NCBI RefSeq assembly: GCF_049608145.1
Contig: NZ_JBMYXF010000012.1
Coordinates: 1 to 64,000, forward strand
DNA length: 64,000 bases
Source of the DNA: Halocynthiibacter sp049608145
GTDB lineage: Bacteria; Pseudomonadota; Alphaproteobacteria; Rhodobacterales; Rhodobacteraceae
Direction: 5' to 3'
The position numbers were made by a program, and so were the translations under genes. Shown here one piece after another: positions 1 through 8,354 of the stretch. The stretch's first letter is position 1, and every line of letters begins with the position of its first letter. The notes below the pieces were generated by a model. The model was not told the DNA's origin. It made no database searches and was given only the letters and a program-made list of their open reading frames with translations.

Positions 1-321
1 CTGACCCGCGCGATACACTTCGCCTTTGCCTTCTGCGAAAGGTTTACCTTCTTCGCGTGCCAGCAATGTGCCCAGCTCTTCCGCGCGTGACATCATCTCA
101 GTGCCGATGGCCATCAGGACGTTGTATTTACGTTCGATGCCGTATGCTTCCCATTCAGCTTGGGCAATTTTCGCCTGATCTAGGGTCGCTTCCAATTGAT
201 CCGCTGACGCCTGCGCGAACATGCCGATGAGATCAGACAGATCAGATGGGTTGCGGTTTTCGATTTCGCTTTCGCCTGCGGTCCAGGTGCCTGCGATAAG
301 GTTCAATTTTGTGTCGGTCAT
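1..321 (-). CDS. Aldehyde dehydrogenase family protein, N-terminal part (cut by window edge)
   Basis: Only the first 107 codons are present; the reading frame runs off the left edge without a stop. The visible part has the usual N-terminal ALDH features: a short strand region reading LIAGTWTAG, an NPSD element where NAD(P)-dependent ALDHs carry NPA/NPS, an amphipathic helix with AEWEAY, and EEGKPFAEGKGEVYRAG, which matches the family's EEGKPxxEAxGEV segment. The catalytic Cys and Glu lie outside the window, so the substrate cannot be judged. It is transcribed divergently from the LysR gene at 429, with a 107-bp shared intergenic region, so that regulator is the likely controller. Confidence 0.85.
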   Translation of the reverse strand, partial: MTDTKLNLIAGTWTAGESEIENRNPSDLSDLIGMFAQASADQLEATLDQAKIAQAEWEAYGIERKYNVLMAIGTEMMSRAEELGTLLAREEGKPFAEGKGEVYRAGQ

Positions 322-391
322 CGGGAATCTCCGCTGTGTTCTGCGCGCAATTGCACATCCTTTATGGACATCCGGCAGAACTTCAGTCAAA

Positions 392-405
392 TTCAAACAA
401 ATGAA
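392..405. promoter_or_regulatory. Possible LysR-type operator (TTCA-N6-TGAA)
   Basis: An inverted repeat TTCA-AACAAA-TGAA lies 23 bp before the LysR start codon, inside the divergent promoter region shared with the aldehyde dehydrogenase gene. It fits the T-N11-A shape expected for LysR regulators. The arms are short and AT-rich, so chance occurrence is possible. Confidence 0.3.
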
Positions 406-428
406 CCTAATTTCAGAAAAATTGAACT

Positions 429-1337
429 ATGGCCCTGAAAATTGAAATGCTCCGCTGTTTCGCAGCCGTCGCGCGCAGCGGAAAACTATCCGAGGCCGCC
501 CATCAATTGGGCCGTACGCCTTCGGCAGTTTCCATGATGCTGAAACAGCTGGAAGATCATCTGGGTGAGCCCCTGTTTCTAACCGACCGTAAGAACCGTC
601 TGTCTGCCCTTGGCACTTTTGTTCTGGAACAGGCCGAACGCGAATTGTATCAATTCGACAGCACGGTTCACGCCATTGAAAGCTTTGCAAATGCCCGCCA
701 TGGCCGTGTGCGCATCGCAGCGGTGCCTTCGGTTGCCTCCGCCATCATGCCCCGGGCAATATCCTGTTTTATCAATGAATTTCCCGGCGTTCAGATCGAA
801 TTGCGTGATATGGATTCAACCACTATCCTGCACGAACTGTCCCGTGGTCGCATTGATATTGGGATCGCATCTGCGGGCTTAAGCGGCGGCAGTTTGCATC
901 GCCAAGACTTGCTTTCCGATCCCTTTGGTTTGGTCTGTCCGCGTGACCATCCCCTGGCAAAACCCGGCCTCAGACTAACCTGGTCTGACCTGACACCGCA
1001 TCGTTTTATCGCCAATGATCTGGCCCGTCTGATCACCGTGCCCGCCTTTCAGGACATCCACAGCAAAGCGCTTTTATCCGTGCATAACATCACATCGCTG
1101 CTGGCCATGGTGCGGGCCGATTTGGGCATCACAATTCTTCCCGAAATGACCGTCAAAATGGCAGAAAGCCAGAAACTGGCTTTCATTCCCCTCCCTGGAT
1201 CACCCGGTGATTCCCTGCCTGAACGCCAAATCCACATGTTGCGCAAGGCGGATACCCCAACCTCCCCCGCTGCGCGCGAGCTTGAAAAGCAGATCTTCCA
1301 AACCGTCACCGAACTTCAATCAGAGGCCCTGCAATGA
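429..1337 (+). CDS. LysR family transcriptional regulator
   Basis: A 302-residue protein, normal for LysR. A winged helix-turn-helix covers about residues 3-62 (LRCFAAVARSGKLSEAAHQL, then SAVSMMLKQLEDHLG), followed by a linker helix and a periplasmic-binding-protein-like effector domain from about residue 90 to 290. The gene is divergent from the aldehyde dehydrogenase at 321. Its stop overlaps the next regulator's start in an ATGA, so the two regulators are probably translationally coupled. The effector is unknown; the ALDH gene is the most likely target, and sarcosine or methylamine metabolism is possible from the neighbourhood. Confidence 0.93.
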   Translation: MALKIEMLRCFAAVARSGKLSEAAHQLGRTPSAVSMMLKQLEDHLGEPLFLTDRKNRLSALGTFVLEQAERELYQFDSTVHAIESFANARHGRVRIAAVPSVASAIMPRAISCFINEFPGVQIELRDMDSTTILHELSRGRIDIGIASAGLSGGSLHRQDLLSDPFGLVCPRDHPLAKPGLRLTWSDLTPHRFIANDLARLITVPAFQDIHSKALLSVHNITSLLAMVRADLGITILPEMTVKMAESQKLAFIPLPGSPGDSLPERQIHMLRKADTPTSPAARELEKQIFQTVTELQSEALQ

Positions 1338-2332
1338 CCGGTACAGTAACCCTTGGTTTTGTAATTTTCCCAGGCTTCCCCATGGCCTGCCTGACCTCCG
1401 CCATCGAACCGCTGCGCGCCGCGAATGAAATCGCAGGTCGCGCGGCTTTTACTTGGCGGGTCTTGTCGGAAACCTCCGCTCCTGTGACCTCCTCCGCCGG
1501 AGTGGTTTTCGCACCAGATGACACATTGGAAAACGCGCAAAATCTAGATTATATCTTCCTCACCTCAAGCCCAACCGGCACCTTCCAAACGCCAGGCAAA
1601 GCGCAGGCCATTTTGCAACGCCATCTGCGCGCAGGAAAAACCATTGGCGGGTTCAGCGGTGGCATCTTTCCCCTGGCTCGCACCGGCCTCATGAAGGGTC
1701 ACCCGACATCGGTACATTGGTGCTACGATACGGCATTCTGCACCGAATTCCCGGAATTAAAACCAGTTCAGACCGTGATTTGCAAAGGCGAACAACGTCT
1801 CACGGCCTCAGGCGCCGCGGCGGTTTTTGACCTCATGCTTGGGTTGATTGAAACCCAACTCAGTGCCGAAATCATGACGGAAGTCGCCTGTTGGTTTCAG
1901 CACCCTTTTGTGCGCACAGGCGAGGTCACCCAAAAAACACCAAGCCTGACCACAGCGGATACGACCGACAGCATGCCGAAACAAATTACCAAGGCAATTC
2001 AAATGTTTGCGGAACATATAGAAGATCCTGTGCAGATCAAAGATGTCGCCGCTGCGGTCAATATGTCCACCCGCAGTTTAGAGCGCAGTTTTCGGCGCGC
2101 CACGGGCGAAAGCCCGTTGAAATACTATCGCCTATTGCGACTCAAACAGGCCCGCCAATTGGTTCTCTATTCAAGCGACACGATTACAGAGATCGCGTAT
2201 TCCGTGGGCTATTCATCCACATCACCAATGTTAAACCATTATAAAGAAGTCTATGGGGTGTCCCCCCAGGATGACCGCAAAAACCGCAACAGTTTCCGGG
2301 TCACCGACGGCAGTTGCCTGCCATCGGTTTAA
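1334..2332 (+). CDS. GlxA-type AraC regulator (DJ-1/PfpI domain plus AraC HTH)
   Basis: 332 residues. The first about 190 residues form a DJ-1/PfpI-like glutamine-amidotransferase fold used for ligand sensing (VTLGFVIFPGFPMACLTSAIEPLRAAN near the N-terminus in shape), and residues from about 217 carry a two-helix-turn-helix AraC DNA-binding domain (IKDVAAAVNMSTRSLERSF and ITEIAYSVGYSS). This architecture is shared with GbdR, SouR and CdhR, activators of glycine betaine, sarcosine and carnitine catabolism. The gene converges on soxG with only 5 bp between stops. Control of the sox operon is an inference supported by phased direct repeats upstream of soxB. Confidence 0.92.
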   Translation: MTGTVTLGFVIFPGFPMACLTSAIEPLRAANEIAGRAAFTWRVLSETSAPVTSSAGVVFAPDDTLENAQNLDYIFLTSSPTGTFQTPGKAQAILQRHLRAGKTIGGFSGGIFPLARTGLMKGHPTSVHWCYDTAFCTEFPELKPVQTVICKGEQRLTASGAAAVFDLMLGLIETQLSAEIMTEVACWFQHPFVRTGEVTQKTPSLTTADTTDSMPKQITKAIQMFAEHIEDPVQIKDVAAAVNMSTRSLERSFRRATGESPLKYYRLLRLKQARQLVLYSSDTITEIAYSVGYSSTSPMLNHYKEVYGVSPQDDRKNRNSFRVTDGSCLPSV

Positions 2333-2337
2333 TCAAA

Positions 2338-2898
2338 TCAACACACGGATTTCGCTGCAGTTGTCAGCGCATGATGCAATGATTTGGCCGATGAACGTGG
2401 CCCAATAACTGCAAATCCGCCGTCCTGACACCACAGGAAACATCCCAAATGATGGATCTGCGTTCGGGTCACATCCCCGACGTCCATTTGTGCGGCATCC
2501 GCGTTGCAAAGCCGTTGCAATGCCGCAATCTCGGCCACGCCGGATAGATCAAACCGGCACCAACCATCAGTTTGCTCCACCACAGATGCCGTATCACCAA
2601 CGGCCAATTTCACCTGTTTCGCAAGATCGGCATTCCCGGCATATGGCGCGTCGATCATCCAACTTTCCGGGCCAATCCAAAAGGCGGAATATTCCGTTCC
2701 CATCATGGATTTCCCAACATCTGGAAGGTCGACTTTCAGGAAAGGCCAAGCTTTGTCGCGCACTGCATCGCCTTGACCTTCGCGCGCGGTCATTGAGACC
2801 AAAGCACGGTCCGGGTTTTCCGAAATCATCAGGCCATCGAACCGATCAACCTGAGCCGTCGCGCCGCCAAGTGCGGTGATGGGTTTCAAATTATGCAC
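2338..2898 (-). CDS. soxG: Sarcosine oxidase gamma subunit
   Basis: Last gene of soxBDAG. I chose the GTG at 2898, which overlaps the soxA stop (GTGCATAA) and has a GGGGAG ribosome-binding site 8 bases upstream, giving 187 residues. An upstream in-frame ATG at 2967 would need a 77-base out-of-frame overlap with soxA and looks less likely. The protein resembles the GcvT/YgfZ-like gamma subunit: it opens with a LKPITALGG segment and carries GPESWMIDAP and GWCRFDLSG typical of SoxG. The gamma subunit is structural and helps assemble the heterotetramer that oxidatively demethylates sarcosine to glycine. Confidence 0.85.
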   Translation of the reverse strand: MHNLKPITALGGATAQVDRFDGLMISENPDRALVSMTAREGQGDAVRDKAWPFLKVDLPDVGKSMMGTEYSAFWIGPESWMIDAPYAGNADLAKQVKLAVGDTASVVEQTDGWCRFDLSGVAEIAALQRLCNADAAQMDVGDVTRTQIHHLGCFLWCQDGGFAVIGPRSSAKSLHHALTTAAKSVC

Positions 2899-5848
2899 GA
2901 AGACGCTCCCCTTCTGGATCGACAAAATGGGCGCTGACAACTTCGGCCCGGGTTTCACTTCCTTCAAGCGGATTCACCACACGAAGAACCTCGCCCATGC
3001 GATCAGCACCGCCTTTCAAAAAAGCAAGTCCGATAGAGCATTCCAAAACTGGCGAATAAGCCGCAGATGTGACGTAACCTTGATCGGTTTTGGCGGACAC
3101 CGCACCATCTGCATTCATCAAATGCGCCCCCGCTGGAATCGGGTCTTTCGCATCCAATGGACGCAGGCCAACGATGTTCAAATCACCCGCTTCGTTCATC
3201 CCCCGACGTTCGCTTAACACATTACCAATACAGTCCTTTTTCTTGCTGACCATACGCCCCATTCCAAGGTTCACGGCCGATGTTGTACCGTTCAATTCAT
3301 TGCCCGCAGCATGGCCTTTTTCGATCCGCATCACGCCTAAGGCTTCTGTCCCGTAAGGCGTAACATCGAATTCTTCACCCGCCTCCATCAGCTTACGAAT
3401 TAACGCGTCGCCGTAACGTGTAGGCACCGCGATTTCATAGGCCAATTCACCTGAAAATGAGATCCGGAACAAACGTGCCCGCAGCCCGCCACAGACCGTG
3501 ATTTCACCACATGCCATGAAAGGAAATGCTTCGTTTGAGATGTCAAATTCCGGATCCACAATCTTTTGCAAAAGCTTACGTGCATTCGGGCCGGCCACCG
3601 CATATTGCGCCCAGGCTTCGGTGGTGGAAATCAGCTGCACATCCAGATCAGGCCACAGACATTGACGCGCAAATTCCATGTTCCGATACACCAAAACCGC
3701 ATTGGCCGTGGTGGTTGTTACAACAAAATGATCCTCAGCCAAGCGCGCGGCCGTGCCGTCGTCATAAGCAATGCCATCCTCGCGCAGCATCAAGCCATAG
3801 CGCACCTTGCCCACGGGCAGTTTCGCGAATGCGTTGGCGTAAATCTTGTTCAGAAATGCCGCCGCATCTTTGCCCTGCACATCGATTTTACCCAATGTGG
3901 TGACGTCACAGATGCCAACAGATTTCCGGGTTTGAAGAACCTCGCGATCCACAGATTGTCGCCAATGGGTTTCGCCAGCCTTCGGGAACCATTGCGCCCG
4001 CAACCAGTTGCCGACCTCGACAAATTCAGCGCCCTGCTCCACGGCCCATTTATGGCTTGGGGTTTCACGTGTTGGGTGAAATTCCTTCCCAACCGAACGC
4101 CCCGCCAACGCGCCCAAAGACACAGGCGTATAAGGCGGGCGGAAAATTGTCGTGCCGGTTTCCGGGATAGATTTCCCCGTCAATTCCGCCATCACCGCAA
4201 GGCCGCCCATGTTCGACGTCTTGCCCTGATCCGTCGCCATTCCCAGCGTGGTGTAGCGTTTCAGATGCTCAACCGAACGGAAATTTTCCTGATGCGCAAG
4301 CTTGATATCTTTCACCGTGACATCGTTTTGCTGATCAATCCAGGCGCGCCCCTTGCCTTCCTTCACATACCAGAACGGTGTCAGTGAAACAGGCGTATCT
4401 TCTGCCTGCGGCAGATCAGACATCTGCGCCTGAATACCCAGATCAGACAAGGCCTGAACTGCGGCCCCTGCCCCAGATTTCAACGCCGCAGCCGTCGTCA
4501 GATCGCCATTGGCAGCCCCCGCAACAGACAGACCAACGGGCAGTTCCCCACCGGGAACAAACGCGGCAAGTTCTTCGTTCCAAACGGGTTTTCCACGTTG
4601 GTGACAGGTCAGATGCACATTCGGGTTCCAACCACCAGACACAGCAAGCGCCCCGCAAGGCAGATCCCGCAATTCGCCATTCGCCAGACGGATCTGCACC
4701 GTTTTCAACCCAAGACGCCCCGTGCTGTTCACAACCTGCGCACCGGCAAACAGTTCTGTGCCGGCAACCTTCGGTGCATCCGGGCGCACATCAATCACGC
4801 CGGTGACTTCAACGCCTTTTGCAATCAGATCCGCAGCGGTGCGATGCCCATCATCGTTGTTCGTGAACACGGCAACCTTTTGGTGCGGCGTCACGGCCCA
4901 GCGATTGGCATAAGCGCGCATGGCACCCGCCATCATCACGCCAGGGCGATCATTGTTTTCAAAAGCAATCGGGCGTTCCGTTGCCCCCGCAGCCAGCACC
5001 GCGCGTTTTGAATAGATGCGCCACAGAACCTGACGCGGCTTTCCCGTTGCAGGGATCGCTAGGTGATCAGAAACCCGTTCAACCGCACTGTAGATCCCGT
5101 GATCAAATGCCCCGATCACCGTGGTGCGTGTCATAATCCGCACGTTTTCAAGACTGGACAATTCTGCCATCACAGAGGCCGCCCAGGCGCTGCCGGACAT
5201 GTCATCAACCATATGGGTTTCTGCGTTTAGACGGCCACCAGTGATAAAATCTTCTTCCGCCAGGATCACTCGGACCCCCGCGCGCCCTGCGGTCAAAGCC
5301 GCCATCAACCCGGCCGGGCCGGACCCGATTACCAGAAGGTCACAGTGCAGAAAGCCTTTGTCATACTCATCCGGGTCATCCTCAAAGGAAACCGAACCAA
5401 GCCCCGCTGCTTTACGAATGATCGGTTCATACAGCTTTTCCCAGAACGCCCGGGGCCACATGAACGTCTTGTAATAGAACCCTGCTGTCAGGAAATTGCT
5501 GAACCGGTCATTGATCGCCATGAAATCATATTTCAGGGAAAATCCACGATTCTGAGACCGGGCCTCAAGCCCGTTAAACAGCTCGGTTACTGTGGCCCGG
5601 GTGTTGGGTTCCTGGCGCGCGCCGCTGCGCAGTTCGACCAGGGCATTTGGTTCTTCTGATCCGGCGGTCACCACGCCACGCGGACGATGATATTTAAACG
5701 ACCGTCCCATCAGGCGCACATCATTTGCCAACAGGGCAGAGGCCAGCGTATCCCCCGCATGCCCCTGATAGGTCTTGCCATCAAAGCTGAAATTTACAGA
5801 AGTTGTGCGATCAATCAGACCGCCGTTCAATCGGTTTATTCCGCTCAT
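2891..5848 (-). CDS. soxA: Sarcosine oxidase alpha subunit
   Basis: 985 residues, close to the usual roughly 1000. Residues about 15-100 form the N-terminal ferredoxin-like fold that in SoxA lacks iron-sulfur cysteines; none are present here. A dinucleotide-binding domain follows with GSGPAG at 175-180 and NAD-linked regions up to about 560. The C-terminal about 380 residues match the aminomethyltransferase (GcvT) fold that binds tetrahydrofolate and captures the formaldehyde equivalent as methylene-THF (for example GEITVCGG and FSGELAYEI). Start overlaps the soxD stop in ATGA. It works with beta, delta and gamma subunits in the cytoplasm; dimethylglycine-like substrates remain possible. Confidence 0.95.
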   Translation of the reverse strand: MSGINRLNGGLIDRTTSVNFSFDGKTYQGHAGDTLASALLANDVRLMGRSFKYHRPRGVVTAGSEEPNALVELRSGARQEPNTRATVTELFNGLEARSQNRGFSLKYDFMAINDRFSNFLTAGFYYKTFMWPRAFWEKLYEPIIRKAAGLGSVSFEDDPDEYDKGFLHCDLLVIGSGPAGLMAALTAGRAGVRVILAEEDFITGGRLNAETHMVDDMSGSAWAASVMAELSSLENVRIMTRTTVIGAFDHGIYSAVERVSDHLAIPATGKPRQVLWRIYSKRAVLAAGATERPIAFENNDRPGVMMAGAMRAYANRWAVTPHQKVAVFTNNDDGHRTAADLIAKGVEVTGVIDVRPDAPKVAGTELFAGAQVVNSTGRLGLKTVQIRLANGELRDLPCGALAVSGGWNPNVHLTCHQRGKPVWNEELAAFVPGGELPVGLSVAGAANGDLTTAAALKSGAGAAVQALSDLGIQAQMSDLPQAEDTPVSLTPFWYVKEGKGRAWIDQQNDVTVKDIKLAHQENFRSVEHLKRYTTLGMATDQGKTSNMGGLAVMAELTGKSIPETGTTIFRPPYTPVSLGALAGRSVGKEFHPTRETPSHKWAVEQGAEFVEVGNWLRAQWFPKAGETHWRQSVDREVLQTRKSVGICDVTTLGKIDVQGKDAAAFLNKIYANAFAKLPVGKVRYGLMLREDGIAYDDGTAARLAEDHFVVTTTTANAVLVYRNMEFARQCLWPDLDVQLISTTEAWAQYAVAGPNARKLLQKIVDPEFDISNEAFPFMACGEITVCGGLRARLFRISFSGELAYEIAVPTRYGDALIRKLMEAGEEFDVTPYGTEALGVMRIEKGHAAGNELNGTTSAVNLGMGRMVSKKKDCIGNVLSERRGMNEAGDLNIVGLRPLDAKDPIPAGAHLMNADGAVSAKTDQGYVTSAAYSPVLECSIGLAFLKGGADRMGEVLRVVNPLEGSETRAEVVSAHFVDPEGERLRA

Positions 5849-6132
5849 TTGCTGCGCCCCTCATTGCGGGCCACATCACGGGCCAGTTGCACATCTGTAA
5901 TTTCATGGGTGACTGTGTTGCGGGTCACCACAAGCCAAGATCTGTCACCAGCTTCATGGAACCACAGTTCACGGTGCAGTCCTGCGGGATTGTCACGCAA
6001 ATACAGATAATCATGGAATTTTTCGGCCGCATTATCATCCTGAGCATCCGGGCGATTGATCAGGGATGCATCGCCAAGATATGTAAATTCCTGGGCATCG
6101 CGGGGCCCAAGCAGCGGGTGGTTAATTATCAT
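5845..6132 (-). CDS. soxD: Sarcosine oxidase delta subunit, variant without zinc ligands
   Basis: 95 residues, standard length for SoxD. The GPRD, EFTYLGDA, YLYLRDNPAGLHRELWFH and VTHEI blocks align well with the family. Typical SoxD begins with CPYCGPRD and continues HxxGC to bind a structural zinc. Here the same places read HPLLGPRD and HEAGDRSW, so the Cys ligands are all replaced. The gene sits between soxB (12-bp gap) and soxA (ATGA overlap), so it is probably still functional and belongs to a zinc-free subfamily rather than being a decaying gene. Confidence 0.92.
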   Translation of the reverse strand: MIINHPLLGPRDAQEFTYLGDASLINRPDAQDDNAAEKFHDYLYLRDNPAGLHRELWFHEAGDRSWLVVTRNTVTHEITDVQLARDVARNEGRSK

Positions 6133-6144
6133 CTCTGTGGCTCC

Positions 6145-7395
6145 TTAATGCAGGTTGGGCTGTGCGCCCTGGCCTTTTTCATCGATCATGTGACCGGTCT
6201 GGAACCGATCAAACCGATAGGCCGTGGCCGTGTCATGCGGGGTGTCGGTTTTCAGGAGATGCGCGAAACACCAACCCGCCGCCGGGGTTGCCTTGAACCC
6301 GCCGTAGCACCAGCCACCATTGAAGTAGAGCCCGTCGATATGGGTCTTATCAATGATCGGGGATCCATCCATCGACATATCCATAATGCCGCCCCAGGCG
6401 CGCAACAGACGCACACGCCCAAGGGCCGGGATCAGGGAAATACCGCCTTCGGCCACATCTTCGATAACCGGCATGTTGCCGCGCTGTGCGTAGGAATTAT
6501 AACCATCAATATCGCCGCCAAACACCAGACCACCCTTGTCAGACTGGCTGCAATAAAAATGCCCCGCGCCGTAGGTGATCACGCCAGGCAAGACGGGTTT
6601 CAGCCCTTCTGACACAAAGGCCTGCAACACATGGCTTTCCATAGGCAGGCGCATGCCGGCTTTTTCCATCACGCGGCTGGAAGACCCCGCAACAGAAACC
6701 CCGACCTTGCCCGCGCCAATAAACCCACGCGTGGTTTCAACGCCCAGACATTTGCCATCTTCAATTTTAAAGCCCGTGACTTCGCAGTTCTGAATAATAT
6801 CAACACCGCGCATATCCGCCCCGCGCGCATAGCCCCAGGCCACCGCATCATGGCGCACCGTGCCACCGCGCCGGTGCAGAAGCCCGCCTTTGATCGGGAA
6901 ACGGGCATTGTCAAAATTCAGGAAAGGATAGAGTTTGCGTACGCCTTCCACATCCAAAAGCTCAGCGTCGGACCCGTTCAGGATCATCGCATTGCCCCGG
7001 CGTCGCGCCGCATCGCGTTGTGCATCTGTGTGCACAAGGTTCAGAATGCCACGCTGGCTGACCATGGCGTTATAGTTGAAATCCTGTTCCAACCCTTCCC
7101 AAAGCTTCAGAGAGAATTCATAAAACGGTTCATTCCCATCCAGCAGATAGTTTGACCGGATAATCGTCGTGTTCCGCCCGACATTGCCGCCGCCAATCCA
7201 GCCCTTTTCCAGAACCGCGATCCGACTTTCGCCAAATTCTTTCGCCAAGTAGTAAGCCGTCGCTAGCCCATGCCCACCGCCGCCAATGACCACAAAGTCA
7301 TAATGGGGCTTGGGGTCAGGGTTCCGCCACTGCGGCTCCCATCCTTTATGGCCGGTCAGGGCCTCTTTGATCACTTTAAAGCCAGAATATCGCAT
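6145..7395 (-). CDS. soxB: Sarcosine oxidase beta subunit
   Basis: The open frame extends to 7545, but homologous SoxB proteins begin MRYSGF and the ATG at 7395 has a GAGGAAGAG ribosome-binding site directly upstream, giving 416 residues, the usual size. The FAD-binding GGGGHG motif is at about residues 38-43. The segment GGLLHRRGGTVRHDAVAWGYA (split: GGLLHRRGG and RHDAVAWGYA) near residues 170-190 is where the family carries the His that binds FMN covalently; His174 is the best candidate. This subunit holds the sarcosine oxidation site. First gene of soxBDAG. Confidence 0.94.
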   Translation of the reverse strand: MRYSGFKVIKEALTGHKGWEPQWRNPDPKPHYDFVVIGGGGHGLATAYYLAKEFGESRIAVLEKGWIGGGNVGRNTTIIRSNYLLDGNEPFYEFSLKLWEGLEQDFNYNAMVSQRGILNLVHTDAQRDAARRRGNAMILNGSDAELLDVEGVRKLYPFLNFDNARFPIKGGLLHRRGGTVRHDAVAWGYARGADMRGVDIIQNCEVTGFKIEDGKCLGVETTRGFIGAGKVGVSVAGSSSRVMEKAGMRLPMESHVLQAFVSEGLKPVLPGVITYGAGHFYCSQSDKGGLVFGGDIDGYNSYAQRGNMPVIEDVAEGGISLIPALGRVRLLRAWGGIMDMSMDGSPIIDKTHIDGLYFNGGWCYGGFKATPAAGWCFAHLLKTDTPHDTATAYRFDRFQTGHMIDEKGQGAQPNLH

Positions 7396-7457
7396 CACTC
7401 TTCCTCTGCAGCTTGCGACAACAGACAGGAAGGCAAGCGATGCGAACAGATTGCAAT

Positions 7458-7493
7458 CGGACAAAAACCTGCTGAAACCCGACAGAACCCTGC
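7458..7493. promoter_or_regulatory. Phased direct repeats upstream of soxB, possible GlxA/AraC operator
   Basis: Two 15-mers, CGGACAAAAACCTGC at 7458 and CCGACAGAACCCTGC at 7479, agree at 12 of 15 positions and are 21 bp apart, i.e. two helical turns. They lie 63-98 bp upstream of the soxB ATG. AraC-family activators typically bind direct repeats with this phasing just upstream of the -35 box. Assignment to the GlxA-type regulator at 1334 is inference. Confidence 0.45.
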
Positions 7494-7586
7494 GTATGGC
7501 GTTCATGGACAAATCATCAGATGCATCTGTTGTGATCGTTGGCAAACCGTGTTTCTGTTGCGCCAGTCAACATAAAGGCACCTTCG

Positions 7587-7976
7587 ATGATCCCAACAGT
7601 CACACCTATTTACGCCGGTATTCTTGCTCTCTTGCTGGTATATCTCAGTTTCAAAGTCATTTTCCGCCGCCAAAGCGCGAAAGTTTCATTGGGGGATGGC
7701 GATGACAGTATGTTGAACAAACGAATCCGGGTGCATGCAAACTTTGTGGAATACGCACCTATGGGGCTGATCCTGCTTTTGATGGCAGAATTACAGGGCG
7801 CACCCATCTGGATCTGCCATATTCTAGGCATTATGCTGGTAGCTGGCCGTGTCATGCACGCCCATGGCCTGGCCGCCCAACCCCAGATCGTGCCACTGCG
7901 TAAAAACGGCATGATTATCACCTTTGCCATGCTGACATTCGCCGCCCTTGCCAATATCGGGCATGCAATCTTCTGA
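7587..7976 (+). CDS. MAPEG family membrane protein
   Basis: 129 residues from the ATG at 7587, which is preceded by AAAGGCA; the frame is open further upstream but lacks family similarity there. Four hydrophobic segments are visible, with the MAPEG hallmarks: N-terminal TPIYAGILALLLVYLSF, the RIRVHANFVEYAPMGLILLL segment (the family's RxxRAHxNxxE-like motif at the second helix) and a GRVMHAHGL loop. MAPEG proteins are trimeric membrane enzymes of glutathione or eicosanoid chemistry; in bacteria their substrates are mostly unknown. Divergent from soxB, sharing an intergenic region of about 190 bp. Confidence 0.88.
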   Translation: MIPTVTPIYAGILALLLVYLSFKVIFRRQSAKVSLGDGDDSMLNKRIRVHANFVEYAPMGLILLLMAELQGAPIWICHILGIMLVAGRVMHAHGLAAQPQIVPLRKNGMIITFAMLTFAALANIGHAIF

Positions 7977-8088
7977 TCCGGCACGCCAGCGGTATTCTGG
8001 GGTGTTTGCGAAGAAATCTGTCGCCCGGGTGCATTTTCTACTTGCAGGCCGGGGGCAGGTTCAATAGATGATGCCTCACCGAAAGGAT

Positions 8089-8163
8089 GCGGGCGTAGCT
8101 CAGGGGTAGAGCACAACCTTGCCAAGGTTGGGGTCGAGAGTTCGAATCTCTTCGCCCGCTCCA
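8089..8163 (+). tRNA. tRNA-Gly (anticodon GCC)
   Basis: A 75-base cloverleaf with acceptor stem GCGGGCG/CGCCCGC, D-arm AGCTC..GAGC, anticodon stem CAACC/GGTTG around TTGCCAA (anticodon GCC), T-loop TTCGAAT between GAGAG and CTCTT, and an encoded CCA. All stems pair well. Confidence 0.97.
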
Positions 8164-8354
8164 AATATTCTTCAAGAGAAAATAAAATATCACAATGTGG
8201 ATCCCCTCATTGCGCATTTTTCTTGGAATACCCCTGCAGCGCGAAGAATATCATATTGGAATGTAAAGATTTCAAACTTTCCGCAAACACACTTTTAAAT
8301 AGTTTAAATATTCGTCTGTTAGACTGAACTCAGATAGTTTCAATTGCTTTGCAA

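Noticed and set aside
2338..2967. soxG starting at ATG 2967
   Set aside because: Would overlap soxA by 77 bases out of frame; the GTG at 2898 overlaps the soxA stop and has a GGGGAG site.
6145..7545. soxB with a 50-residue N-terminal extension from ATG 7545
   Set aside because: Homologues begin MRYSGF; the extension covers the intergenic region with the phased repeats and has no ribosome-binding site.
8041..8164. Peptide frame MERAKRFELSTPTLARLCS on the minus strand over tRNA-Gly(GCC)
   Set aside because: Well-known spurious product of tRNA reverse complements.
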